From Macrosoma leucophasiata (Eukaryota; Arthropoda; Insecta; Lepidoptera; Hedylidae): a stretch of DNA of 64,000 nucleotides. The notes under the pieces were generated by a model, which made no database searches, was not told the origin of the DNA, and was given only the letters and a program-made list of their open reading frames with translations. The stretch spans positions 21,993,501 through 22,057,500 of the forward strand of contig JAWQUS010000008.1 in the NCBI GenBank assembly GCA_036365455.1. The letters are read 5' to 3'. The translations under genes were made by a program, and so were the position numbers. Positions 24,191 through 36,569 of the stretch are shown here, in pieces (the stretch's first letter is position 1; each line of letters begins with the position of its first letter).

Positions 24191-24374
24191 AGCTCCTGAT
24201 ATAGCTTTCCCCCGAATAAATAACATAAGTTTTTGATTATTACCCCCCTCATTAACTTTATTAATCTCAAGAAGAATTGTAGAAAACGGAGCAGGAACTG
24301 GATGAACAGTTTACCCCCCACTTTCATCTAATATTGCTCATAGAGGTGCTTCAGTTGATTTAGCTATTTTTTCT
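24191..24374 (+). pseudogene. Nuclear copy of mitochondrial COX1 fragment (NUMT)
   Basis: About 184 bp reads as cytochrome c oxidase subunit I. In the invertebrate mitochondrial code (TGA Trp, ATA Met) it gives APDMAFPRMNNMSFW and later VENGAGTGWTVYPP, ending near VDLAIFS, without a frameshift. In the nuclear code the TGA codons would be stops. The sequence closely resembles lepidopteran COX1, part of the region used for barcoding. It lies in the intron between 23661 and 24685 of gene 1, same strand. Flanks lose COX1 similarity abruptly. Confidence 0.93.
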
Positions 24375-24684
24375 AAGATTTTTTTTGTAAAATTTTTTAG
24401 ATCAGTATAACTTAAGCTCGTACTCATAATCTGATAATAATTCCCTTTTGGTGAAGTATCTTCTCTAAATAGTAAGCACCACAATTTTGTTTTTTCTTCA
24501 GTACATTCAATTTAAGGCGTAAAAAATTGAGGTTGTTATTTTTGGTACGCTAGATCTTTTGATTATATGTAGAATAGAGAGAATATCATAAATGTTTCCA
24601 ACATAGTATACCGTACATTACATTTCTATGACTGATATCTTCTATTAGTGAATTCTACTTACAATAACTCTTTCTTTTTTTCAG
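24375..24684. other. Intron, last part
   Basis: AT-rich, ending in a long pyrimidine tract and the TTTTTTCAG acceptor at 24684. No other feature seen. Confidence 0.5.
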
Positions 24685-26287
24685 TTTTCATCACATAGAG
24701 ACGGGTGCTATCAAATCAACCGTTGTCGCTGCTGTGATTGTCGACTCCAGATTTCATGAGTTCGCTACGAGAGGGTTTGAACTCACATCGTGGAATAGAT
24801 TCATAATGAAAAGAAACTCCTTTGATGAACTGCCAACCGATGCGATTGTAGCACCTGGCGGATCTATTCATGAATTGATATTTTCGGAAAATGAAATCGA
24901 AACAATTCATCCTCGAAGCCTCGCATTTATCGGTGAATCTTTCTTAAAACATGGATCTAATGTGAAGTATGAAAACAACTACTTTGGACGTCCATGTGAG
25001 TGCAATATTTCTAGTTGGCTAGCAGACGGGTTAGGCGCTAAATCTGGAGAACCATTTGAATCAGAAAGCCACTGCACTGTAGATGAGTTTTTTGCTCGTT
25101 GCTTCAACGTCCCTGAACAAAATATGAAGATCGATAAATTCCTCAAAAAGGTTTGCACATCATCACCCGAGATCACATGTGAAGCATACAAAAGTAAAAC
25201 GGAAGGATCAACAACAGAAATCAAAAACCCTAGATTTCCACATAAAAACAGTTCTGAAGAAGGATTAAGTGAACGCAATAAAAAAGTAATTGGTATCGTG
25301 ATAGTGGCTGCTTTAGGATGTGTTATAATAGTTCTGTTTGTAAGTTTTATTCGGTGGATGCGTCGTCGAGGATATTGCGATAATTTGAAAAACATATTAA
25401 TTTCTTCGAACTCTTCGTGCGGCTCCCTGTGTGATAGATTCTGTGTTTGCGGGCGCAATAGTGGAATAGATAATGCACGTTCGCTTTCACAAATATCTAT
25501 TCATGAGTATTCTGAACGCCGTCGACTCAATGAACCACGTGTTGCGGCAGTACCGCAGGAAACCACCTTTACAACCGAATACACTGAAGAAGTGGTTCCT
25601 ACAGAAGACCGAATGACACAGACATTACCAGAACAGCTGACCAAAGAACTATTGGACAATTTGAAAGAAAGGCTAGACGATCCGGACAGATATGTTGAAG
25701 CTCGTGAACTGATAGAACATTTATACGAACTCATTAAAATAGAAGAAAACTGTAATGCTAACGTGCCTGTGAACGTTGAAGAAAACATATATGAACTGCC
25801 TTTCCAAAACACGGCGCCTAGACTTGGAAAAAATAAGAAGAATATGGTAAGCGTAAGCACCCGTGTACCATCCCTTGACAAACTGGTGCCACTTTCACTG
25901 TATGAAGGCGAACCACCGTTAGCACGTGAATACTTTGAACCACAAGATTTAGCTGTTCATTTATACGCTGAAATCGCCAATTATCATAATTCTAAAGGAA
26001 TAGGAAAGGGAAAAAATAAAATTACTCTCGGTGCCATTCCTGATGTAGTATCAGAACAAGCCGTCCCACGCGGACCGTATTTACGTGCCGTTCGCGAAAA
26101 ACTGATCTCTAATACGAATACTAACCCGACCTCTAACTCATTAAGTAATCCTGTAACCAGTCCACATATATCGACGATCAAATCTAATAAATCCACTGCA
26201 TCTAATAGTTCTGGAAAAATGATGAACAGACCGCTTCCTGAGAAACCAAAATTGTCTGATACGGGTGAAGGCACGTCGTTCGGTTAA
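24685..26287 (+). CDS. LRR-like single-pass membrane protein gene 1, last exon (most of the protein)
   Basis: The four exons join to 773 visible residues; I do not recognise a named orthologue. This exon (from residue 240) first completes the ectodomain repeats. A cap with CEC at about 344-346 and further Cys at 370 and 379 follows, resembling an LRR C-terminal cap. A hydrophobic segment (441-462, starting VIGIVIVAALG) is followed by basic RWMRRR, giving an outside-in type I topology. The roughly 310-residue cytoplasmic tail has a Cys cluster next to the membrane (CGSLCDRFCVC, possible palmitoylation), a charged helical stretch (about 555-595), the tyrosine motifs YELI, YELP and YAEI, and near the end RPLPEKP (755-761), a class I SH3 ligand pattern. 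This suggests a receptor or adhesion protein that signals. The paralogue at 42996 has the same outside but only a short tail. Stop TAA at 26285. Confidence 0.9.
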
Positions 26288-28260
26288 ATATAACCTAGAA
26301 TGATGAACATTGAAATCTTGAATCGAAGCAAGATCAAGGATAGAGCGTTTGATTCACAATTTCCATTCTATCAGCTCACGGTGACATGGTTGTCTACTCG
26401 AATCTCAGATAATGAGTTGTAAGATGAAAGCCAAGTTACACGAGGCTTTCGCGACTGCTTTAGCGTTTCTTTGCTGTGATATTATTTTTTTATGTAATTC
26501 CTGTATAAGTTGAGTGATTGTGTCATGCCAGACACGGTTGTTAGATTTTTATTTGTAAATAATTGTTCAAGTGTATTTAATGTTATAATTAAGTAAATAT
26601 TTCAGTAACTTCACTAATAGTTCACTTTAATAAGATATTCGGATTTAGATCAATTCATTTTTAATAGTCAAAAGAATTCTTATATTGCATTTGATTAGTA
26701 ATTAATTAATTATACTAATTGTATCATGATGTTGTTAACCTGAAGATATAAATATGTAATACCAAATTATAGTTACCGTAAAATACATTGAATTGATGAA
26801 TTGAATGAATTCGTAAATTAAATTAGCAACTATCGTGTTTAACATAATACGAATGTAGTATTAGTTAGAGTATTCAAATATGTGTTAGAAAATAATTTCG
26901 ACTTAAACCTATTCTTCGATTGTCCCAAAGGTTAGTGCATGATTTAAAAAGAAAAGAAAGAAAGAAGAACTTTATTTCTTTCTAGTGCATGATTTACGGA
27001 TTCTTCTGTTGAACAACGTTCCCTTTCCGTTATATTAAGTTCGACTATGATGCCATTTTATTCTGTTCTGAGAAATATATATATGAACATAGTCAATTAA
27101 GTATATAAAAGTTGTAGCAACTTGTTAAATATAAAAAATATTATATTAGTGTAAAGTGTAAAAATAGCAGTGATGTAAATCGAAAATACATATTTTCATA
27201 TTTATGAATCGCAATATTTCTAAAAACAAAGACGAGTAAAATTACATATTATTCGATAGGCAGAAACCAATGAAATGTCTGATTATTCGTCTTGTCCCAT
27301 TTTAGTGCTGGGACATCTAATAACCAATATTCCTTTTATTATAAATGTGAGAAGTTAGAAACTTCAAGACCACAAATTTCGTATTAACTTTTATCTCGAT
27401 GTTTAAATGACTAATAATTGTTGTATCGACTAAAACTGATCAAATATCGCACTATAGTATTTTAATAGATTTAATCTGGTTGTTTCAATGAGAGCTCAGA
27501 CCTTAAGTGTCACATGCCATATATAAATAAATGAATGTTGAATGTGATTTGTATGTTATTTTATTAAATACCTACGCTATCACTAAATTCCAACAGACGA
27601 AAATCGATGGAATAGATAAACAAAGTATGTGTAATTCGAATTCAGTATTGTCATCGAGTGGTTAATTGTAGAAAAAATTGTAGCATAAGCAAAATTTTAT
27701 TTAATGCAATTCTACATTAAATAAAATTGGTGGGTTACAGTATACATAATTTCACGAAGTAGCCCGATTAACTAGTAATGGTCGTAGGGAATCGCTGGAT
27801 GATGGATTCGTAACTATCTTTTGTGTACGTATTTCGGCTGAAATTATGTTGAATGCAAATTTGAGAGCGCAAGAATAATCGCCTATCTGCAAGCTCAAAT
27901 ATGAAAATTTGATTTTAATGATGCAGATGTGTATTTCAAATATTTTCAAATGTGGAAGACATTTGAAATACACCTCACATTTTTTGAAGAGGAATCAGAT
28001 CATTATTTTAGTTATTCTTTGCAACTCGCCACTAGATGGTACTTTCTGATATTTTTTATCGCTCTATATTTAGATTAACTAAATAGAATATTTATGTCCG
28101 TATATATTCTCCATATATATAATCTTATATACAAACCGCCGCCTAGTGTAAAAAGGAACATAGATCAATTTTTAAATTCTCTGCAACTCGTCACTAGATG
28201 GCACTGATACTTAGCTCTCTATTAACAGTTGTACAGTATACAGCAAGAAATATTGCACTT
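26288..28260. other. 3' UTR candidate and unassigned DNA
   Basis: 26288-27545 is the probable 3' UTR of gene 1. Two diverged copies of a GCAACTCGYCACTAGATGG block lie at about 28020 and 28183. A 13-bp inverted repeat (GTGTATTTCAAAT) lies at about 27929-27973. Confidence 0.4.
27526..27531 (+). terminator. Candidate polyadenylation signal of gene 1
   Basis: AATAAA followed within 20-30 bases by GT-rich sequence (TGTGATTTGTATGTT). It would give a 3' UTR of about 1.25 kb. Earlier signals cannot be excluded. Confidence 0.4.
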
Positions 28261-28273
28261 TAATTAATTTTAA

Positions 28274-28343
28274 TTTCAGCCTTTAACACATCCACACAGT
28301 GGAAGACAGGCCTCCCACGGTGTGGATGTGTTAAAGGCTGAAA
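28274..28343. repeat. Perfect 24-bp inverted repeat
   Basis: Arms 28274-28297 and 28320-28343 are perfectly complementary around a 22-nt spacer. Sequence after it (CAACAGTGAACGTCTTTCGG) resembles the tail of interspersed repeat E. Confidence 0.75.
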
Positions 28344-28703
28344 TGAGGGGAACGCCAGGACCATACGTTGTGGCTTTACAGATTGCTTTTGTCCAACAGT
28401 GAACGTCTTTCGGCTGAAATTATGTGGCAAAATTGTGTTAATATTGCATGATTTTATTGTTATAACCATGATGTGTTGACCCAATAAATCTATATGTCCC
28501 GTGTGTATACACTTGTTCCAATTGAATATTTTTTGTGTAAAGTAACGCACCCGTTTAATTTAATTATTTATTATTTTATATGTATATTTCTCTAGAGTAG
28601 CCTGGTCCTAAAACCTCGAATTCCTGAACGTGTGTCATGGGCGCACATGGACAGGTTCGATATGAAAGATGAAAATTGGCTTTTTTTAATTTAAGATACC
28701 TAT
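28344..28703. other. Unassigned DNA
   Basis: Apart from the repeat E-like tail up to about 28410, nothing recognised before the SINE at 28704. Confidence 0.4.
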
Positions 28704-28960
28704 GACGACCCGGTTAGTCCAGCGGTGCGAAACCACCTTTTGATTCGAAGGGTCGCGGGTTCGATCCCCGCACCGGAACAAATATTTGAATGGCCTACAG
28801 ATATTTGTTTCGGGTCTGGATGTTTGTGTGTGTGTTGTATGTGTACAACGGCATCTACGACACAGGTTTATACAAGTATAATACCTAATGTGGAGCTGTG
28901 AGTGTAAGCGTATTTTATTTATTTATTTGTAGGCCGTTTGCGCCCCAAATTAAGAGTAAG
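28704..28960 (+). repeat. tRNA-headed SINE (family B)
   Basis: Begins with a tRNA-like head. An A-box-like region (GGTTAGTCCAGCGGTGCGA) is followed 30-40 nt later by a good B box (GGGTTCGATCCC), then a non-tRNA body with a TTTGTTTCGGGTCTGGATGT core, ending in TTTATTTATTT. The RNA polymerase III promoter layout is intact. Confidence 0.75.
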
Positions 28961-30320
28961 ATATGGAATTTTCACAAAAAGAACTTATTTATTTTGTATC
29001 TGGACTACATAATAAAGTTTGAAATACAACCAACCGTGAATTAAAAAGTTTGGCCCACCGATAGAAGGGCAAGGCGTTAAATAGATTAAAGGCGTTCTAT
29101 ATGTTCAAGTATTCGAAACATATATAGCATACACTGATTAACAGGTTGATAAACTATGGATACCTTACATCTTTCAAACAATACTGAAAGCTCATGATTT
29201 ACCGGTATATCTATTTAATTATTTAAAAAAAAAACTGTCCTTCGTCAACTATCGTATGGTTTCACAGGTTTGAGTTTCGGACCAGTTAAAGGACAAATTA
29301 ATTTAAGTTGCGTTTTTTTCAGGCGCACCGTTTAAGCATGAACTTATCGTCATGAAATGGTAAACAAGCACACAGTTCACATTGAAGGTAAGTGATACTG
29401 AAACCTACAGACATCTACAAGAAACCAGAGATACCTATCAATGGTAAACTAAACGATGCGTTTGCTGATAAATGAAAAAGAATAAATAAACACTTTCCCT
29501 TAAGTATTTACGGAAATGAACATCCAAACAAATTCTGTAAGCCTGGACATTGTCTCACACTCAGTTAACAACATTCCTACTAGCTTAAATTTTAAGATAT
29601 CAATACCATGCTGAAGAAGTAAGAACAAAGCATCTATATCTATATCTTTGGACTGTGGTTAAAACGTAAAACTATGATTGACATTCAGAAGTACCTACAT
29701 AATTTGCACCCTTGAACTCCTTAATATTTACATTTTCTGATTTTTTGTATTTCTTTTGTCGTTATAGCAGTAACAGAAATTCAAAATTTGTGAAAAATTT
29801 TTACTTTCTAGCTATCACTGTTTATGAGATACAGCCTGGTGACAGACAGACGGACGGATAGACAGACAGCGGAGGATTAGTAATAGGGTCCGTCTTTACC
29901 TTTTAGGTACGAAACCCCCTAAAAGATAGAACTAAATTACAGAATAGCTTAAAAATATTCGATATGATTCTTTAAATTGACATAACTTTTTTATTTCTGA
30001 ACCGATTCACATGAAACAAACACTAAATGTTAAGTGAAACTTGCCACAACATATTAGTGAAAACCGCATCTGAAATTAACGTGCACAAACCCACAGACAA
30101 ACAGACATTTTTCCGGGATAAAAAGTACCCAGTGTTGTGCGCCAAAGGTTAAAGTATAATCATACCAAGTTTCATTGTAATCGGACCGGTAGTTTTTAAA
30201 TGATGCTTGAACAAACAGACAGACAGACAGACAAAAATTTTTCTAATCACATATTTGGGTTCGGTATCGATCTAGTAACATCCCCTGGTATTTCTTTTTT
30301 CAATATTTTTAATGTATAGA
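28961..30320. repeat. LINE and SINE tails in gene-free DNA
   Basis: 29350-29450 resembles the start of repeat D. 29830-29935 contains the GACAGACAGACGGACGG and AATAGGGTCCG motifs typical of RTE-type LINE 3' ends. 30110-30310 is a second LINE tail with a (CAGA)n tract and AAGTTTCATTGTAATCGGAC. No host exon seen. Confidence 0.55.
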
Positions 30321-30539
30321 ATTTACACTTCTACAGATTAATTATAAGTATAGATTGCTACTGACATGAGACACTAGAGGCAAAAACTTGGTCTGATGTC
30401 CTGCATCAAATTAAAAAAATCAATAAGTACCTACCTATGAAAATTGTGAGAGACACACCATCGCGAAAACAAGCTATAAGTATTTATGTAAATATGTAGG
30501 TAGGTATATATGTTAATGTAGAGCATATTCAATGTGCAT

Positions 30540-31165
30540 TTAATAAAATATTATTTGCAAATAAACAAATTGATTTTTGGAGGTTTGGCGGGAACTTGAC
30601 GATTCTCACGATTACACTCTTCGTTCATCAGCTAACCTGATCCTACAAACATGTTCTCACCGTACTGGTTTCATGTCCGAATCTTTCGCTATTACAGCAA
30701 TAAAACTCTGGTACAAGCTACCCCTTGACATTCGGAAATCTACTAGCAAATTTATCTTCAAGCGAAGAACTAAAGATTATCTTTTGGCGTCCCTTAACTA
30801 ATATCTTTTTCATACATTAATTTCGTCACAGCTCTATGTATTTATTATAAGTTATATTTATTATAAGTATTTATATTTACGTATTTATTATATATGGTAT
30901 ATATTTATTTATTGTATAATAATATTTATTATTAATCTATTCAAGTGTATTTATTTTTGTAGAGATATTACTTTATTTACGTTTTGTATATTTATATAAA
31001 TTAATATTGTTAGTTTCGTAATAACTATCATTGGTTATTTATCTTGCACCTCTACATTTTCTTTTCTCACAACCCCAAGGTTGACTGTTAGAGAATGCCT
31101 AGTGGCATTAAGTCCGCCATATGTATAAATTACATAGAAGTGTAAATAAATAAATAAATAAACTT
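30540..31165 (+). mobile_element. Non-LTR retrotransposon 3' end
   Basis: The frame 30577-30801 has the C-terminal pattern of LINE ORF2 proteins: YTLRSSANLILQ, then IKLWYKLPLDIR, then TKDYLLASLN. A roughly 350-bp AT-rich 3' UTR follows and ends in an (AAAT)n tail at 31143-31161, which is usual for this kind of element. Strongly 5'-truncated. Confidence 0.75.
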
Positions 31166-31225
31166 GAGAGGCGTGTGGTGCTCTTATTTTATTTCATTTT
31201 CTTGGTGCTTTTAGAGTTATCTATC

Positions 31226-31320
31226 TATACAAATAAATAAAATTGAAGTGTCTGTTTGTAATATTAAAAGCGGTTATTTTTATATTACGAACAGACACTC
31301 CAATTTTATTTATTTGTACA
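31226..31320. repeat. Inverted pair of a common tail repeat
   Basis: Two copies of the TACAAATAAATAAAATTG / AGTGTCTGTTTGTAATAT repeat face each other, giving arms of about 37 bp with few mismatches. Single copies are at 17440 and 47590. Confidence 0.65.
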
Positions 31321-32275
31321 GATTCTGTACAAATCAACGTACAGACCTATGAAACATGCTATAATACTTTTCAATTTTGAGACGTCCAGAATAGCAAGTG
31401 CACACGGAGTGATCGTAAGTAGGTACACCGCCGCGTACATTGTTATCGTAGTTTAACTATTGCAGTAATGGAAAACACAAATGAAGGCGATAACGTGGTC
31501 TCGTCGACCCTTGCGACCAGCGATAACCAATGGAAGCGGCGCGCCCCACTTTGATGTAGGCGGCTTATCCCACAAGCAAATGTAACCTCAGGTTATCCTG
31601 ACACTCGACTGTATTAAATACGAGCGTATATTGATAAATGTTATTATAATTATAAATTACTTATATTGTTTAACCTTCTCGCCTTGTTATTATGTCGTCA
31701 AGACTTTCAACATTTCATGATGTACATAAACAGAAAAGAAGCAGATACGTAGGTACTTTGTAAAATTAAAAGGAACAGTCACGATAGATTCTCATATTAT
31801 AATGAGATGATACGTAGTATTAGAATCCCCCCTTGAAACATCTCAATGAAGGTTATTTTTATCTTAGTGTAGAGGCATATGTTTTATTTTTATATCGTGT
31901 CGTTATCTACGCATTTTTTCATTGAATTAGATATCGTTTTAATTAAATTATTATGTCAAGGATGAGATACCATTTAATAAAAAAACACACCCATCGTGCC
32001 TTACAATAGCTTGAATAGCCTGCAAATAAGAGTACATTAGATAGTTCATCGAATTAAAAACATAATTTTACACACTCAACTTAGTCAACACAACCCTTAT
32101 CTTTTAACAGAAATTATTACTTACATACCTACCTACTTAACACATTTTAAATTTGTCTAAAATAAGTACCACCACAATTAGACTGGCAAGGTAGGTAAGT
32201 AATTATATTATTAACCATTCATCGCAAAATCAAAATTTACTCTTCAACTAAATCCGAGAAGAGTTGAGGTAGAGG
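31321..32275. other. Unassigned DNA
   Basis: No gene or clear repeat. A short GC-richer stretch lies at 31490-31565. Confidence 0.4.
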
Positions 32276-32515
32276 CAGGATCGGCAGCTTAATCATCGCC
32301 GTCAGCCAGCGCTGTTCGACGAAGGTCGCGCACCAGCGCACGCGCACCTCGCCCGCCTGGACTCGGCTGACGGCTGACGGCTGACGGCTCCGCTCTCCGC
32401 TCGACTCAATAACTCAGTCAGTCAGTCGCACGCGCTCCTGTCGGCCAGCCAGTCGATCTGACGCATGCTCGCCACATCGGCGCACGTTTAGTTCCGCGCT
32501 ACACCGGCTCATACG
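32276..32515. promoter_or_regulatory. Isolated GC/CpG-rich island, possible promoter or first exon
   Basis: A 240-bp island in otherwise AT-rich DNA, with many CpG (CGCGCACCAGCGCACGCGCA). It has three tandem copies of a GGCTGAC heptamer near 32372-32392 and a TCAGTCAGTCAGTC run near 32416-32429. TCAGT is the arthropod initiator consensus. No TATA box or coding start is evident nearby. A minus-strand frame ending at TAA 32237-32239 also stays open across half of it. Which strand, if any, is transcribed cannot be told. Confidence 0.4.
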
Positions 32516-34739
32516 ATAATTTGGAACCTGTTTATATGGAAATTGTTATGAGACATTATGTTGCTTCATGTGCTAAAAGTTCCCAAAGAATGTAGTGCGA
32601 ATCTATGGTGATTCATTCCGTGTTTCATAGATGTTTGAGGTTGGTATTCATATTTGTTGTCATATATTTATGTTTCATGAAATTAGACCTGAATGTATTG
32701 TACCGGTGAGAATTGGCATGAGATCAACGTTGCAGAGTTAAACACGCGCCACTTGAGATTATTAGGTAGTAGTACATGCTTGTTTACAACGTAGGTACCT
32801 AAAGTCTGTTTTTTTTCGCTACGGACTAAATTGACACATGCAAATGTGAATTTCCAAAATAATGATACCAGCTCTCTAGTATTAGTGTTGTACGATACCG
32901 GTTTTATGAATCGTTTCTTTTTACTTTACTACATAATTTTATTATATTTGACACTAGACAAATCTTTTAAAAATTATGGTTACTATGGAGTATCACAGAT
33001 TTAATTTAAATTACTTATTGCACTTAGTAAACACGACAATTATTTATTTGTTGTTGAAGAATACGCAATAACAAGTTGCTAACAGGAACTACACAAGAAA
33101 TAGGTCGATGTACTGTAGCTATCAATTCCATAAAAACGAAAATATTTTTTTTTGGGGCCATTTAGAATACACTCCATTCGTCCTTCAACCTCCGAAATGC
33201 GATTTCACGGGCAAAAAACATGATAATGAACGCGTATTTGTACGCGTTCATTATGTACACACCGAAAAATAAACAGAATCTCCAGCCGAAATGCCGAAGA
33301 AAAACGAATATGTGACTTCGTCTAGTGACTCCCCATCGCTGGAAAAATTATATTAAACATGTACCTAATAATTGAAGTTGAGAAAAAAATGTGTACTCTA
33401 GGCCATATTGTCGACGACATTACCGACTGATTTATTATTGAAGTAGGTGATGACTCTGACGATTCGGCACATTCACGTACGGAGTCATTACCTAATTCTG
33501 ATTATTAACTTGCTTGTCATTATAAGATTTATAGACACTTAAAAAATAAGTGTGTTGCATTTATGTTTTAATCAATTCTATACATTAACCATACAGGTAT
33601 GTACATTATATAGGCATGCCTATAGGTACATTGCGGGTGTCGCCACATTAAATCTAGTCCAGCCGCTTTGAAGTCAAATTTTTCTTTCCATTTTTCTTTA
33701 AAAATATATTTCACAAGCATGTGTTAATGCGAAATAATATAAATCAATGATTTGTTGTTGTTGATATTGTTTTTTTGTTTTCTGTTTTTGTTACTGTTCT
33801 GAAACAATATGCAATTCCTTAGATGTCTAAATATGGAAACTTATAAATGGTCTGATGTAATTTTATTAAGATTGTTTGTATGCAAATAAGACGTTTGTTC
33901 TCTTGAATAAAATAAAATAAAAATTATTACTGAAAAACGATACTAGATTATAAATTACGTAAAGTAACGGTAGTGGCACATCACTATTAATGATTCCCAA
34001 AAACCTAGCCACACAGCTTATGTCAATTTAGTCCGTACCGAAAAAAAACAGACTGTACCTACGTCAAGGTTCGTTAGAAGTAGTTAGAACGCCAGCTATA
34101 AGTTATATTCAGTGTGAATTAAACCTATTTAGCAACAACTACATATTTAAATCCTCAATGATTACCGTTTAAAATTCAATAACAGATATTTGAGAAATAG
34201 ATACCTACTGGTGCATGTGCATATAATTATAAAAACATTTAGAATTAGCTTTAAGATTTACCTCTACACGTCAGTTTTTTTAGGACTGCCTACACATACA
34301 AAAGTATGGCATGTTAAGAAGTTTCGTGTATAATTAACTGTATAGGAGTTTAAACCATAAACTCGTATCTTTCCGTTTTATTACATTCACAAACACGCCT
34401 TTTCTCCTGAACGGATACAGTTAAATTATATTAATAAACAAATGGACTTATTCGTTAAAGGCACTAGCTGACCCGTCGAACTTCGTACCGCGTTAGAATA
34501 AATTAAGTATCAAAGATTTGACAGGTATCTACGAACTATTTATATTGATGTAGGTATAAATGAAAATGCTGTTTTTCCTATGCTCCTTACAATATCGCAT
34601 TTTCTCACCTTTAAACCTTCCTTAGACGTCTACAAATATGTACCTAATTCAAAACTAAAATTTGCTAAATCGGTCGCCTTGACTTATCGAGAATAAGCGA
34701 GACTAACAAATACCTACCTGTCTATCACTTCATTTGTGT

Positions 34740-34742
<3 letters not shown>
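32516..34742. other. No gene recognised
   Basis: Includes a perfect hairpin at 33223-33254 (14-bp arms, 4-nt loop). A Helitron-like end in reverse near 34465-34500 is followed by AAGATTTGACAGGTA, also seen near 2228 and 52190. Otherwise nothing. Confidence 0.4.

Positions 34743-34776
<34 letters not shown>
34743..34776. repeat. (TA)n microsatellite
   Basis: About 34 bp of uninterrupted TA dinucleotides. A shorter one is at 54001-54022. Confidence 0.9.
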
Positions 34777-34779
<3 letters not shown>

Positions 34780-36500
34780 ACCTAGGGTTTCGTTAAAAAT
34801 GTCATTCAGTACCTACAGGGATTGGTTTAGAAAAATCTAGAATTACTATTTCTTATTGGCAAATGCTCTATTTGCAAAAAAAAAATAGTTCATTTAATCC
34901 CTGAAGCCGCAATGGAACCCATCGGGTCCGAGAACAATAAGAAATCAATTGTCATATTTTTTTGGTGGCCTGAGGGATAAGTAACATTACAGATCACATT
35001 TTTAAAAATCTAGCAACAAAGCAGATGTTCCATGATAATGAGCTTGGAGTAAGTACTCTGTTCCATCAGTGATAAATAGATAGTTTAACTCTTAAACATA
35101 TTATAATTACCAAACAAACGTTTTTGGTCGTGGTTTAAGTAGGTATAAGATGTTTTAATTTTAATTCATACTAGGTATTTGACGACTAATCTGAGGATAA
35201 TCCTAGCTAAAAAGTGAAGTTCCAGTGTCTGGTCGCCGTAAAGAAGATAAAAATTTTGTCAGGCATTAAAATTATTTAAAAAATCTTTTGGTCATACTTG
35301 TAACTTACAGTTTACTGCAGTATCAATCGTGTCGATGCAGATCTTGTACGAAACAAGGAAAAGGTAACCCATGTCACTCTAGTGATAAAAATAAGGTGTT
35401 TAAAAGTATGTAGTTCTTTGGTTTAATTATTACATAAATACAAAAATATTTTCTATTTATAATATGATTAGATGTTGGTATGTAATAAGAATTGGTAACA
35501 AATGCTTTGTTACAATAAAGGTAACAAAAAATATATGCTCAAGACTACTTCAAATACCTATACCTGAAGCATATTTTTATAATAATACAGGTTATGTTAC
35601 CTAATCTAAAACCTCCAAAAACCCCTTCACTCAAATAGTTGAGACGCAAACGCTGTCGTTCAAAATAGGTACGAAATGTTGAAAATTAAGAAAGCAGAGT
35701 CGGCACCTCTTCTGTACTCACACAGACTCAGTGCCCCATTGGTGCTGGTGCTGTTATATAACGAAATAGGGATGATACAATGACATTTCGGAACTGAATA
35801 TGGTTACGGATATATGAACATACATATAATAATATTATACCGGTTTCGGTTACCATTACGGATATCAAATTATTTCGTAAAATCTGTTATTTCCGTTACC
35901 TATTAGATTTAGAAGGAATTATTGCGTAATGACTATTTTTAGGTTATTGTTTATTTGTAACTAGAATCCGTTATTTTTAGCTGATTAAAATTCATAAATA
36001 AAAATCTCTATAAATAGAAGTCTCAGATTGCATTTTAAATTTAATAGGAATAAAGGTAAAGATATACGTAAATAGCGGGGTAAAAACTGTGATATATGTG
36101 ATATATGTCTTATTTGGACTACTAATATCCGAAGTCATCCGAAACTTTCATTTCGAATTCGGTAATGGTTACGGATAGATATTACAGATAAGTATTTCGG
36201 ATATCCCATAGTTTCGATGAAGCTTACGGAGCTCCATAACATCCCTAGTACAAACACACCGAGCAAACAGGAATTCGACACTTCTTTATGTGCTTGAGTT
36301 TTGAGAACCCGTCAATTAATGTAAACAAAGAAATCCTAAACACATTGAACAGTATTTGTATTGAAACAGTCATGATTCTGAGTAACCCATCTTAGTGAAC
36401 CGCTTTATTATGAACGAGTTTGCAACCTATGAATTAAAATTCAGCTTAATTCATAGGTTTGATGTTAAGCATTATTAAGAGTTAAGAGTGAAACATTCCA
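34777..36500. other. No gene recognised
   Basis: 35800-36240 has repeated GGTTACGGATA and TTTCGG motifs on both strands, probably a diverged interspersed element. A 12-bp inverted repeat (AACCTATGAATT) lies at about 36425-36460. Confidence 0.4.
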
Positions 36501-36569
36501 CAGAGAAATTTAAATATTACATTTGAATGTCTGAATCAGACATTCAAATGTAATATTTAAATTTCTCTG
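36501..36569. repeat. Perfect 69-bp palindrome
   Basis: Arms 36501-36534 and 36536-36569 are perfectly complementary over 34 bp with a single-base centre. No target duplication was seen at the edges. Confidence 0.9.

Noticed and set aside
24979..26274. Antisense frames of up to 159 codons opposite gene 1's last exon
   Set aside because: They are shadows of the strong sense frame. They lack splice sites, motifs and signal peptides.
28704..28790. True tRNA gene
   Set aside because: It has good A and B boxes but no paired acceptor stem, and it continues into a SINE body.
32237..32400. Coding exon on the minus strand ending at TAA 32237
   Set aside because: Open frame of about 40-50 codons in a CpG-rich island, where stops are rare by composition. 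No acceptor or family match found.
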